NCBI GenBank assembly: GCA_029783825.1
Contig: JAREIK010009557.1
Coordinates: forward strand, 1-64,000
DNA length: 64,000 nt
DNA from: Sapria himalayana
Taxonomy: Eukaryota > Streptophyta > Magnoliopsida > Malpighiales > Rafflesiaceae
Direction of reading: 5' to 3'
Part shown: one piece after another, positions 25,320-36,300 of the stretch
How the letters are laid out: each line of letters begins with the position of its first letter
Numbering within the stretch: position 1 is the first letter of the stretch
Notes under the pieces: generated by a model
Seen by the model: the letters and a program-made list of their open reading frames with translations, nothing else
The model's database searches: none
Told to the model about the DNA's origin: nothing
Translations under genes and position numbers: made by a program

Positions 25320-28300
25320 CTATGGGAATTCTTTTTTATCTAGTTTTATAATACCTTTAAATCTCTTTGGAATAGAGTCTTCTTCATATACATGGGATTC
25401 TTTGAGTTTTCCTTCTTTATCTAATTTGTCTGCTAAGGCATTTGATTTCCTATATATGTGCGTGGGTGATGCATCTAAGGATATTTTTAATTTGTTAATT
25501 TTCTCTAACTCCTCTTCAAGTTTCCACGTACTACTTTTGTTATTCACTAAGTCTACCAATATTTTAGAATCTATTTGTATATCTATATTTGTTAGCTCTT
25601 TAGAGTAACATATTCTAAGTCTATCCCTTAATGCTAATATTTCTACGTGGAGGGCAATTGATGCATTTTTGGGACCTGAGAAGGCAAATATTAAGTGACC
25701 ACAAGAGTCCCTTAAGGCACCTCCTCCACCAACTAGGCCTATGTTCTTGTCGAAGCTACCATCGGTGTTTAGGGCTAATCTGCCTTTTTCTAGTTTTTCC
25801 CACTTAACTCTTATAACTTTTAGTGGTTTGATTTTAGACACCATGAGATTCCAGAATTTTAGAGTGTAAGTGTCTAGAAGAGGGCTTTAAGCTTCAAGTG
25901 GGGAAGATTCCGAGGTGATTTTTATTTCAATCTTTATTGCTTTTCATATGTCTTCAGGGTCCATTCCATGCCCTTAATATCTGCTATTATTCCTAGCTTT
26001 CAATATACACTAGATAGCAATATGAGGTATGTTATTTTTAATCCATTTCTGTGAGCTGTGCTGAAAATGCGCATTATTCCATTTAATTAGTCTATTTCTA
26101 AGAGGAATACATGCATGCTTTAATCCCATTTCAGACTCTAGTTTTCCCAGATTTCCATGGCTATTTTACCTTGGTAAAACAGATGATCAAGTGATTCTAG
26201 TTTTTGCGAACAGCATTCACATCTAGAGGCAAGTTGTATGCCTTTTGTTTTTTGTTTTAATCTATAGGAATGATATTTGAGAGAACTTTACATGTATTAG
26301 TTTTTATCTTTTGACTATTATCATTATCCCATATCCATTTAAATAAAGGTTGTATTTCCTTCCTACTTGTTACTTTTTCTTTAATGGTTTTAAGTGAGAA
26401 TATTCCGTCTGCACTTAAAGTCCATTTCCAGCCATTTTTAGTAAGTTTAGAATGTTTTTCCAGTAATTCCCTTTGATTGAGCATTTGAAGCCAGATTTGT
26501 GATGCTTTGTTCTTTTTTCTATTCCTAGTTATATTATCCTCTATACAATATTTAGATCTCAAAAATTCAGCCCATAGGTTATTTTTTTCTTTAAACCTCC
26601 ACCATCTTTTGCACGTCCACGCTTTAACTAGATCGATTAAATCAGTAATGCTGAGGCCTGTTTCCTGTAAGGGGTAGAAAGATCTTTCTATTTTTTCCAA
26701 TGTAACTTTATTTTGCCACTTTTTGATCCCAATAAGAAATGGGCCAATTTCTTCTCTATTCTTTTTTTATCCGACACTCGAAGGTGAGTAATCAGCAGAT
26801 TCTGCATGACTATGCTTTGTAACACATGGGTGATCAGAGCAATTCTACCACTCATGGAAAGTATGTCCACTCTCCAGCCAGGAATTTTATTTTTAATTTT
26901 TTCAAGTAGTAAATCTAGGTATATTGATTTTAGTTTTCCTTCGTATATTGGGCATCCAAGATATTGAAGTGCACCTTTTATCTGCATGAAACATGTTATT
27001 TTGTTAATTCTATGACCTAGACTTATTGGGGCTTTTTTGGCAATCATAAATTGGCACTTTTTGTTATTAATTTTCTGTCTCGTTTCTTCTTGTAAGAATT
27101 TTAACAACTCCATGAGGTTATGTAGGGATCTGGAGATTCCATTTGTGAAAATGATCACATCATCAACATAAGCCAAGCATCCCACTAAAGGAGTATTAAT
27201 AGGCTGACCAAACCGACCTATACTTCCTGAGATAAGTTTATTTTTGATATTAATAATGAGGAGCTCTAGGTAGATATTAAAGAGGGGGGGGAGAAAGGGG
27301 ATCACCCTGCCTTAACTCTCTCATCGGCTTAATATCTTTTCCTAGTTCTCCATTGACAAGAATTTTAATCCAAGGACTTGATATGCATCTATAAATCAAG
27401 TCAGTCCAGGTTTCAGAAAAACTCATCTTTCTCATGACAAAACATAAAATTTTCTATTCAATTCTATCAAAAGCTTTTGAGAGATCTAGGTTTAGCAATA
27501 CATTATGACCTCTAGATTTGGATCATATTTCTCTGATCATTTCTTTTGCTAAACAAATATTTTCCATTAATAATCAATTTTTCATAAATCCTGATTGTTC
27601 TTTAGAAATGATTTTTGGCAAAACTACAACTAATCTGTTTTGAAGTAGCTTGGCCATGATTTTATAAATGGAGTTACATAGACTAATAGGTCTAAAGTCA
27701 TTAGCTTTATCGGGGTTTTCCATTTTAGGAATTAGAACCAAGTACGTGCCGCTCCATTTCTTGCCTATTTCTGCGCCACAGAATATCCATGTATAGCCCC
27801 TAGGAGGTCATTTTTTATGATTAACCAACCATTTTGATTGAACTCATAGTTCCACCCATCAGGACCCGGGGCATTGTTTTTGCCCATGCTAAAGATAATA
27901 AACTTCAGTTCTTCTTCATCCAAAAATTTGGTAAGTGCATCATTTTCTTCATTGGTAATTTTATGGTCTATCTTATTTAGGAGATAATCTCCATTCAAAT
28001 TTGTAATGCCTCTAAATTGGTTTTCAAAATATTTGTCAAGGTGGTTTTTAATTTCTAAGTTAGTGTCTACCCATTTGTTTAGGTTATTTTTTATACCTTT
28101 TATTCTTTGTTTTTGAGTCTTGATTTTGGTTGTTTTCTGGAAAAACTTCGTATTTTTATCTCCTTCTTTAATCCATTTATTTTAGCTTTTTGTTTCCAAA
28201 ATACTTCCTGTATTAGTAATTTTAATTTTAGCTCAGCCTGTGCTTTATTTAGTTCCTTTATACTATCTGAATTTTGAAGTGTTTCATATTCTAAATCTTT

Positions 28301-29190
28301 TTTTCAACTTTCTTTTCTGCTTCTATAATATTTTTGTTAATATTGCCGAAGGAGTCTCTATTCCATATCATTAAGTATTTTTTTAGCCTTTCTAATTTAT
28401 CATTCCATATTTGAATAGGGTTACCTGTTATTTCTTGTGTCCATGAATTTTTAACTGTATTGATGAAAGCATGATGTAAAGACCATGCATTCTGAAATTT
28501 AATCGACTTATTCTTGATTTTATTTTTTTCTACGGATATTAATAGTGGATTGTGGTCTGAACATGTTCTATTTAAATGTCTAACGGCTGTGGAGCCATAA
28601 GCTTCTAGCCATTTGACATTATGTAGAATTCTATGTAATCTTGCCCATATGGTGCCTTTAACTTTCCAGTTATTGCACCAAGTATATTGGGGGCCTGAAA
28701 AGCTAGCTTCCATTAAACTAGCCTCTGATATCGTATCATTAAAGTGAGTGATAGCTTTTCTATTGGGGGGTTTCCCCCTTTTTTCTCGCTAGCCTTTCTT
28801 ATAATATTGAAATCTTCTCCTATTATCAATGGTTTATTTATTTTAGCGGTTTTAAGAATATCATTCCAAAGCTCCCTTCTACCTTCTTTAGTATATTTGT
28901 CATAAACTACTGAAATGATCTCCTCTCGGGGATTATCTAAAGAACAGTAAATAATTTGATTCGTATCTTCTAAAATAATTATATTAAATATGCTTTTCCA
29001 AAAAATCCAGATTTTGTTATTTTTATTAGAGAAAGAATAATCAAACCCTAATATCTTTTTGTAGTATTCTAGTTTATCCTTATTTACAATGGGTTCGGCA
29101 AGTATAATAATTGGAGTTTTATATAATTGAATTAGTTTTTTAACTCTTTTTATTGAAGATGGGTTTGCAATACCCCCTCACATTCTAGTA
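25320..29190 (-). pseudogene. LINE A ORF2: endonuclease / reverse transcriptase / RNase H, broken
   Basis: Minus strand, in order. The AP-endonuclease part (about 29190-28540) begins near NVRG and has GEDFNII where the family usually has GGDFN, plus FSGPQYTWCN and CSDHNPLL. Spacer and RT start (28000-27765) include NNAPGPDG. RT core (27305-26690) includes the catalytic box as YVDDVIIF (usually YADD), then QYLGCPIYEGK and GWRVDILSMSGR. A zf-RVT region (26700-25900) has WKWTLSADGIF and SRCECC. RNase H (25844-25320) has TDGS, VEILALRDRL and IDSK as likely acidic residues. The frame is interrupted between 28290 and 28000, across 27765-27305, near 26690, and between 26257 and 25850. It would copy LINE RNA at a nicked target if intact. 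Confidence 0.87.
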
Positions 29191-29197
29191 GAGAAAT

Positions 29198-30420
29198 CTA
29201 AACATTAGAAGTGGATTTAGCCCGAGCTCTTGTATCGCATTTTGATTCATATGTTTTATTTAAGTATTTTTTCCTATTTCTAGATTTTTTAATCAAACTA
29301 AATCCTCCTGATTTTTCATTTTTCCATTCCCTGCCTAGATGTAATGCCATGAGTTTTATTTCCTCCATGGCCCAATCTCTATCTCCCATTATATTTGTAA
29401 AATTATTGATTTTTAAATCATCTTTGGTGGCTTTTATAAAATCAGATTCTTTCTCATTTTTATTTAAAATGAAATCGGTTCTAACCTCTAAATCCTCATC
29501 TGAGTTATTACCTAACTCCTCTACCCCTTTCCTTCTCCTGCACTCTTTTTTCTGGTTTAGAATCTGCCTCTCCTAAATCTTTTATTTATTTCAGCTATTT
29601 TTATGATTAGTTCATGGTTTTTAGCATTTTCCTCTAAGTTATTTGTTTTTCTAGCACCTTCGGTATCTTCTTTCCTAGTGGGAACATATTCCACTATTTC
29701 CATTCCTGTAACAACTCCATTGGAGTTCTGTTCACTATGTTGGTGTGGTTTAATTCTATATTCTTTCCTCTCATTTCTTGTCTCTGTTCTAGGAACATTC
29801 CACTATTTGTCTTCTGTAAATTTTTTAACCAAGCAATGGTCATATGAATGCCCCAGTTTATTACAGTAGGAGCAGTAGCTTGGGAGGTTTTCTGGAATCA
29901 ATTTTTGCCAGAAATCATCCCCATTTTTACTGCCAATCCATATACGGTGAGGGATGTGATGCAGTAGGTTCACTTCTATGCAGAGCCAAGCTATACTTGG
30001 TCGAGATAACATGGTAGTGGCACCATCAAGGAGAAGAGGGGTGCCAACTGCACTAGCAATATGATAGAGGGAGAGCTTATCAAAGAAGTGAATAGGCAGC
30101 ATAGGGTGGAGAAACCAAACCGGGTGTAATGGCGACTCGTATTTGGTTATGAAGGAAGGCGTCCATCTGAAGGCTCTCATAGGATAGCCCGATATATATC
30201 ATACTGCCTTCAGCAATACTCTATGGAAGTCCTCCTCGGTGGATAGTTGAATGATAATATGTTTAGCATCCAAGACGCCAGTTTTTGATAGACCTTTAAG
30301 CTTCAGTGATGCGAAGAATGCCCCGATATATTCAATGCGAGGTCGCCCATCAGAAAATTTGTCCACTACAGTGTATTTGTGAGCTTCAGCAAGCATTGTG
30401 ATATCAGAGGGGGAGAACAC
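29198..30420 (-). pseudogene. LINE A ORF1: DUF4283 / CCHC RNA-binding protein, broken
   Basis: The N-terminal part matches the plant DUF4283 pattern (DKFSDGRPRIEYI, LDAKHIIIQLSTEEDFHR; then MRAFRWTP, PVWFLHPMLPIHFF, IASAVGTPLLLD). A zinc knuckle CSYCNKLGHSYDHC (CX2CX4HX4C) lies near 29830. An acidic/basic tail runs to NV-stop at 29198. Two in-frame stops are visible: a TGA near 30196, where the family usually has tryptophan, and a TAG at 29803; there is a further shift near 29390-29580. The product would coat LINE RNA; ORF2 follows within about 10 bases. Confidence 0.85.
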
Positions 30421-30655
30421 TATCGAGGGTTCTCCATTTTTTCCCCATAAATTTCGGAAAAATCAAAATAGTGAGGCGCGGTCCTTTTAATTTGATGAGC
30501 AAATGACTTCTTATCCCTTAATAAATCAACTTGGTCCATTTTTTTGCATGAAATCAGCTTCTTCCTCAATGAAATCAGCTTCTTCTTTAATGAAAATTGC
30601 TGTTACTCTCTCTAAAAAACGAGTTTCTCTCTCTAGAACTTGAGAGCTTCTCTTC

Positions 30656-33072
30656 TGATTCATCTTATTATTCTTATTCTACTTATTCTACTTATTCTTC
30701 TTATTCTTCTTATTCTTATTCTTCTTATTCTTCTTATTCTTCTCATTCTTCTCATTTTTCTTATTCTTCTTTTCTTCAATTCTTTTTATTATTCTTATTC
30801 TTCATATAATTATTATTATTACTATTCTTATTATTATTCTTATTCTTCTCATTCTTCTTATTCATCTTATTATTCTAATTCTTCTGATTCTTTGTATTCT
30901 TCTTTTTCTTCTTATTCTTCTCATTCTTAACATTCTTCTTATTCTTCTTATTCTTCTTATTCTTCTTATTCTTCTTATTTTTTTAATCTACTTATTTTTA
31001 TTATTATAGTTATTTTTCTTATTCTTTTTATTCTTCTTATTCTTCTTTCTCTTCTATTGTGCTAATTCTTCTAATTATTCTTATTCTTTTAAATCATCTA
31101 ATTCTTTTAATTATTATCACCCTTCTTATTTTTTTTATTCTTCTTATGCTTCTTATTGTTCATATTCTTGTTATTCTTCTTATCATTCTATTTATTCTTC
31201 TTCTTAATCTTTATTTTCTATTTATTCTTATTATTCTTCTTATTCTTCTTATTCTTCTTATTCTTCTTATTCTTCTTATTCTTCTTATTCTTCTTATTCT
31301 TCTTATGTTTATTTTTATCTTATTCTTCTTATTCTTATTATTTTTCTTATTCTTCTTATTCTTTATTATTCTTCTTATTCTTCTCATTCTTCTCATTCTT
31401 CTCATTCTTCTCCTTCTTCTTTTTTCTTTTTATTATTAATCTGCATATTCTTTTTATTCTTCATATTCTTGTTATTCTTCTTATTCTTCTTATTCTTCTT
31501 ATTTTTCTTATTCTTTCTTCTTATTCTTCTTATTATTCTTATTCTTCTTATTCTTCTTATTCTTCTTTTTCTTATTCTTTTTCTTGTTCTTATTCTTCTT
31601 ATTCATATTATTCTTATTATTCTTCTTATTCTTCTTATTCTTCTTATTCTTCTTATTCTTCTTATTCTACTTATTCTTCTTATTTTTCTTATTCTTCGTA
31701 TTTTTCTTTTCTTTTTATTCTTCTTATTCTTATTTACTTTTTTCCTTATTATTCTTTTTTTCTTATTATTCTTTTTATTCTTCGTATTTTTCTTATTCTT
31801 TTTATTCTTCTTATTCTTATTTACTTTTTTCCTTATTATTCTTTTTTTCTTATTATTCTTCTTATTCTTTTAATTCTTATATTTCTTCTTATTCTTGTTA
31901 TTCTTCTTATTCTTGTTATTCTTCTTTTTCTTTTTATTGTTTTTATTCTTCATTTTCAAGTTATTTTTATTATTCTTCATATTCTTTTTCTTCTTATTCT
32001 TCTAATTCTTCTTATTCTTCTTATTCTTCTTCTTATTATTCTTCTAATTCTTATTATTCTTTCATTCTTCTTATTCTTCTTATTCTTCTTATTCTTCTTA
32101 TTCTTCTCATTCTTCTCATTCTTCTCATTCTTCTTATTCTTCTTATTCTTCTCATTCTTTTTTATTCTTTTATTTTACTTATTTTACTCATTCTCTTTAT
32201 TCATCTATGTTATTTTCATCTTATTCTTCTTATTCTTATTATTTTTCTTATTCTTTTTATTCAATATTATACTTTTTATTGTTATTATTCTTCTTATTCT
32301 TCTCATTCTTCTTTTTTCTTATTCTTATTAATCTACGTATTTTTTTTATTCTTCTTATTCTTCTTATTCTTTTTATACTTCTTATTCATCTTATTCTTCT
32401 TATTCTTATTATTCTTCTTATTCTTTTTATTCTTTTTATTCTTCGTATTCTTATATTCTTCTTATTCTTCTCAGTCTTCTTTTTTCTTATTCTTATTAAA
32501 ATACATATTTTTCTTATTCTTCTAATTCTTCTTATTCTTCTTAATCTTCTTATTCTTCTTATACTTCTTATTCTTCTTATTGCTCTTTTATTCTTATTTT
32601 TCTTATTCTTCTTATTGCTCTTTTATTCTTTTTTTTCTTATTCTTCTTATTCTTATTATTCTTCTTATTCTTATTTTCTTCATTTCTTCTTATTCTTCTT
32701 ATACTTCTTATTTTTCTTCTTATTCTTATTCTTCTTATTCTTCTTTATCTACTAATTCTTCTTATTCTTCTTATTCTTATTATTCTACTTATTCTTCTTA
32801 TTCTACTTATTCTTCTTATTCTACTTATTCTTCTTATTCTACTTATTCTTTTATTATTATTATTATTATTCTTATTATTTTTTTATTATTCTTATTATTT
32901 TTTTATTATTCTTGTTCTTCTTATTGTTCTTATTATTCTTATTATTTTTTTCTTCTTATTTTGATAAATTTTTCTTATTCTTCTAATTCTTTTTATTCTT
33001 ATTATTCTTATTATTCTTATTATTCTTCTTATTCATCTTTTCTTCTATTCTTCTATTCTTCTTCTTTTTTTT
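30656..33072. repeat. (TTCTTATTC)n array 4, tail of LINE B
   Basis: 2.4 kb array between the 5' end of LINE A and the 3' end of LINE B, closing with eight T at 33065-33072. It contains a ~96-bp near-duplicate at about 31725-31870 (TTATTTACTTTTTTCCTTATT appears twice) and TTCTTCTCA variants at 31370-31415 and 32100-32155. Confidence 0.93.
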
Positions 33073-34445
33073 AAGTGTTATTTATTAGTTATAACCCTCT
33101 CTTTTGGCGGAGGAATACCATTTTTACAAACTAACATCTACCCTTATCCCTATTACACCCAATATTTAAGAAAATCTTTAACATTTAGATCAAACTAAGT
33201 GTATAAATTTAAAGGGAAATGTTTTTGAGGTCTTGAGATCTTCCTTTAAGCTTTGAGAAGTTAATTCTTTCTAATGAAACCATGGCTGAATCTTTATTCG
33301 TATAGTAAAGATAAGTGGAGTCTTTTTCAAGAGTCCATGTCTCTTCCACGTCTTGTAAGGTGAGACCTTTGATTTGGAATTCTTCTTGTGATGTTGCTCT
33401 TTGAGAGATGCTAGAATGCTATCGCTTTTTTAGAGTATCCCGCCTTGAATATCAGCATTGCATCTTTTAAATTCTGCTTTGTAATAAATATTCTGCCAGA
33501 TGTGCTTGGTAATCAGCAGCTCTTAACTTTTCTGCTTAACCTACAAACATTCCAGCCAGAAAAACTAGAAAATTCAGCAGCAGACTCCTTGGATGTATCA
33601 TTAATGTATCCTTTTGTTGATCTTCAGAATATTTCTAGCAATTTCTGAACCCTATCTTAAGCTGTAAGAGTTCCCTGCTTGGCTGCCTCCCTCCTTGCTT
33701 TTTAAGCTTTGATCTTCCTTTACTCTACTATTGCTTCTTTACATGAATTACATACTTAGCACATCTCAACTAAAAATTTACAGACTTCCAGCTTTTCTAA
33801 AAAAATAACACAGACTTCCAGAAAATACAACATTCTAAAAAAAAAAACAGACTCCATACACCTATAATAAGAAAAGAAAACTAAAAGACAGCAGGCACTA
33901 CGTCCAGCTTTATGTCATTTTCCTCTACTTAGTTACCTGCAAGAAAGATCTACATGCATATATATAATCTACTCTATTATTAAATACCCCGTCTTGCTCC
34001 TTCGAATTAGCCCTGCAATGTTATTGTACATTTTTTTTAATAAAGCTGTAAAACAGAAGTTGTACTGTAATTTTGAGCCCCCTGTAGTGTTATTGTTTTT
34101 TAATAAGCAACCTGCAGTGCATGAAAGTATATTTCTGTTTTAATAAGCAAAAAATACCCCTAAACCTGCAGAAAGTTCATATCTGTTTTTAAAACAGAAA
34201 CATTGCTTACTAAAACCTGCCGTGTTACTGTATTTTTGAGCCCCCTAAACCTGCAGTCTTACCAAGCTGTACTACAATGTATCCCAACCATCATAGCAAC
34301 ATCCCTCAGGACCAGGATGAGACTATGAAGATATGAACTTTAATCTGTTTCAGCATCATACATAGAATACCAGAATAAACACAAGAAAATCCTTATAACT
34401 AAAAATTATTATTTTTAATTTTTCTAATATAAGGAAAATCCATGC
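33073..34445 (-). mobile_element. LINE B: 5'-truncated LINE
   Basis: Starts on the plus strand with the family 3' end (TTTATTAGTTATAACCCTCT, CTTTTGGCGGAGGAATACC). The rest is 3'-region-like and I find no RT motif. A ~55-codon open stretch on the minus strand (about 33410-33240) is not recognised. Around 34010-34260 a small imperfect repeat occurs (TTTTGAGCCCCCT, AACCTGCAG and TTTTTAATAAGC words two to three times each). The upper boundary at ~34445 is where simple repeats resume. Confidence 0.7.
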
Positions 34446-34607
34446 TATCTTTCTATTCTTCTTATACTTCTTATTTTTCTTATTCTTCTTATACTCTTTA
34501 TTCTTCTTATTCATCATCATCTTCTTATTATTCTTATTCTTCTAATTCTTATTTTTCTTCTATTTTTTTTTTCTTCTTATTCTTCTTATTCTTATTATTC
34601 TTCTTAT
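34446..34607. repeat. (TTCTTATTC)n array 5, left part
   Basis: Remainder of the tail of LINE C left of the Ty3/gypsy insertion. Its last five bases, CTTAT (34603-34607), are the target duplication. Confidence 0.88.
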
Positions 34608-35063
34608 TGTGACACCCCATTTTCCCGGGGGTCCCATTCATTCCATCAGACAATACAATGTTCAATAAAATAAAAATTTTTCAAATATACCAAACATTTT
34701 TTTTCCTTTTAAATTTTATTTGCTTAACGGGAGAAAGAAAACACCCACCATATTATTTAAGCCACAACTGGCTTTCCTTTTCATGTGCGACCCGTATGTG
34801 GATCTGTCATCTGTCCTGGACCCCCTACCTGTAAATCTGTCCAACAACAAAGTGAGCAAGGCTCAGTAGGGTAAACTTTTTCAGAATTACTCTCTACCTA
34901 AGTGCACGTAAAATGCCATGAATATACCTCAATATCCATTCATGTACAATATTTATATGAATGCAATTATGGATGAAATCTTTATATGCCCATATTCATG
35001 AGTCTCAATGACTCCCTCACACATGTCGTAGCCAAGTGTGATATATTATATCACTGGATATGC

Positions 35064-35117
<54 letters not shown>

Positions 35118-36285
35118 CTATAGTAATATTTATTTTTTTGCAATTTTTCAGAAAAATATGGACCTCTTCCGAAAAACATATTGGACATTTATCCGAATAA
35201 AATATGATTTTCTCGGATTTTCTCTGAGAAATAAACACCACCGTAACTCTACTGGACGTTGTCACAATTCGAGTTCGCAATCCATAATAATCATATACCA
35301 AATAAAATCCCGCGCTATTTGAGTTCGCTAAATACCATCCATATACCTTTATATATATATATATATCATGCACTCACCCATGTATATGGAATGTTCCTGT
35401 GCATTTGAAATGCAAATATGTATTTCCAATTTAACCCATGTTTCAGACACAATTATAACAATCCAAATCCAATTCATCCTACACTAATAATTTCTAATGA
35501 AATACCGAAATTTTAACCAATTAATTACTTCCAATAAATTTTCAAACAATTCGCCTTGAAATATAAACATGATCATTTCAGGTCATTAAATAGAAAGAAA
35601 TTCTCATAAGAGAAAACCGCTACCTTCTAGAAAATTTCATCGAAACATTTTAAATTTGATATTAGTGTGAAGATATCATCGGGTAGAGTAACTTTAGTTC
35701 TTAGATTACTTTATTCCAATTCCAAAATAAATCATTATGATTGATTGAAAGTTAATAGATTTTTTTTCTCTATACTCTCTCTCTCTCTCCAGTGCCAAAT
35801 TTTTTTTCAGCTTCTCCTATTTTTTGGATTCCTGACATTTTTATTATATATATATATATATTTATATATATTTATATATATTTATATATATTTTTATATA
35901 TTTATTTATTCATTTATTATTATTAATTAATAATATAATTAATTTTTTTAACACCTGTGCAGCCGGCGGACCACCCGCGCAGGCACTGCCATGTGTGGAT
36001 GATGTGCCGTGATCTTTCAGTTACAAGAATTTTTTATTTTTATTTTTTTTATCATAAATATTCTAATAATTATTAAATAAATAAAAATATAACTAAATTC
36101 TGACTTTCTCAGAATTTAAAGAAATTTGACACCGTAGCTATATTTTCTAAGACGAATTCAATAACGACATACATTTTATCAATATAGCCCTAAAATTTTC
36201 AGGTTATTTTCTCTTATTGCAAAATTACCATTTTGCCATTTTTCCAGAAATCAAATTATGATAGTTTTTTTTTTGGGATTTCACA
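34608..36285 (-). repeat. 3' LTR of the Ty3/gypsy element (1678 bp)
   Basis: Matches 41177-42764 along its length. It contains a (GT)n run of 43 bp (35065-35107), where the other LTR has (TA)n. It has an extra 50 bp bounded by direct repeats GAGTTCGC (35271 and 35321). On the minus strand a GC-rich block (about 35958-36013) precedes a TATA-rich stretch (35840-35900), a plausible U3 promoter. Confidence 0.93.
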
Positions 36286-36300
36286 TTCTCTCCTCCTTAA
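36286..36300 (-). other. Polypurine tract
   Basis: Minus strand TTAAGGAGGAGAGAA immediately before the LTR start TGTGAAATCC. It primes plus-strand DNA synthesis. The same bases are read in the pol frame as the last codons (FKEERM), with the stop TGA falling at LTR bases 3-5. Confidence 0.85.

Larger units (their letters stand above)
24211..30655 (-). mobile_element. LINE A: near-full-length plant L1-type retrotransposon
   Basis: About 6.4 kb. Read on the minus strand it has a short 5' region (30655-30421), ORF1 (30420-29198), ORF2 with endonuclease, reverse transcriptase, zinc-binding and RNase H parts (29190-25320), a 3' region (25310-24211) ending in the family's conserved 3' terminus, then A8 and (GAATAAGAA)n. 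The arrangement of a DUF4283/CCHC ORF1 with RNase H at the end of ORF2 is typical of plant L1-clade elements. Both ORFs carry stops and frameshifts. The 5' boundary against array 4 is approximate. Confidence 0.88.

Noticed and set aside
29211..29869. Plus-strand open frames opposite LINE A ORF1
   Set aside because: Shadows of the minus-strand ORF1, which has the DUF4283 and CCHC match.
31156..32525. 391- and 313-codon open frames in array 4
   Set aside because: Pure (TTCTTATTC)n by-products.
35017..35373. Open frames across the 3' LTR
   Set aside because: They include translated (GT)n and are not shared by the other LTR; no domain.
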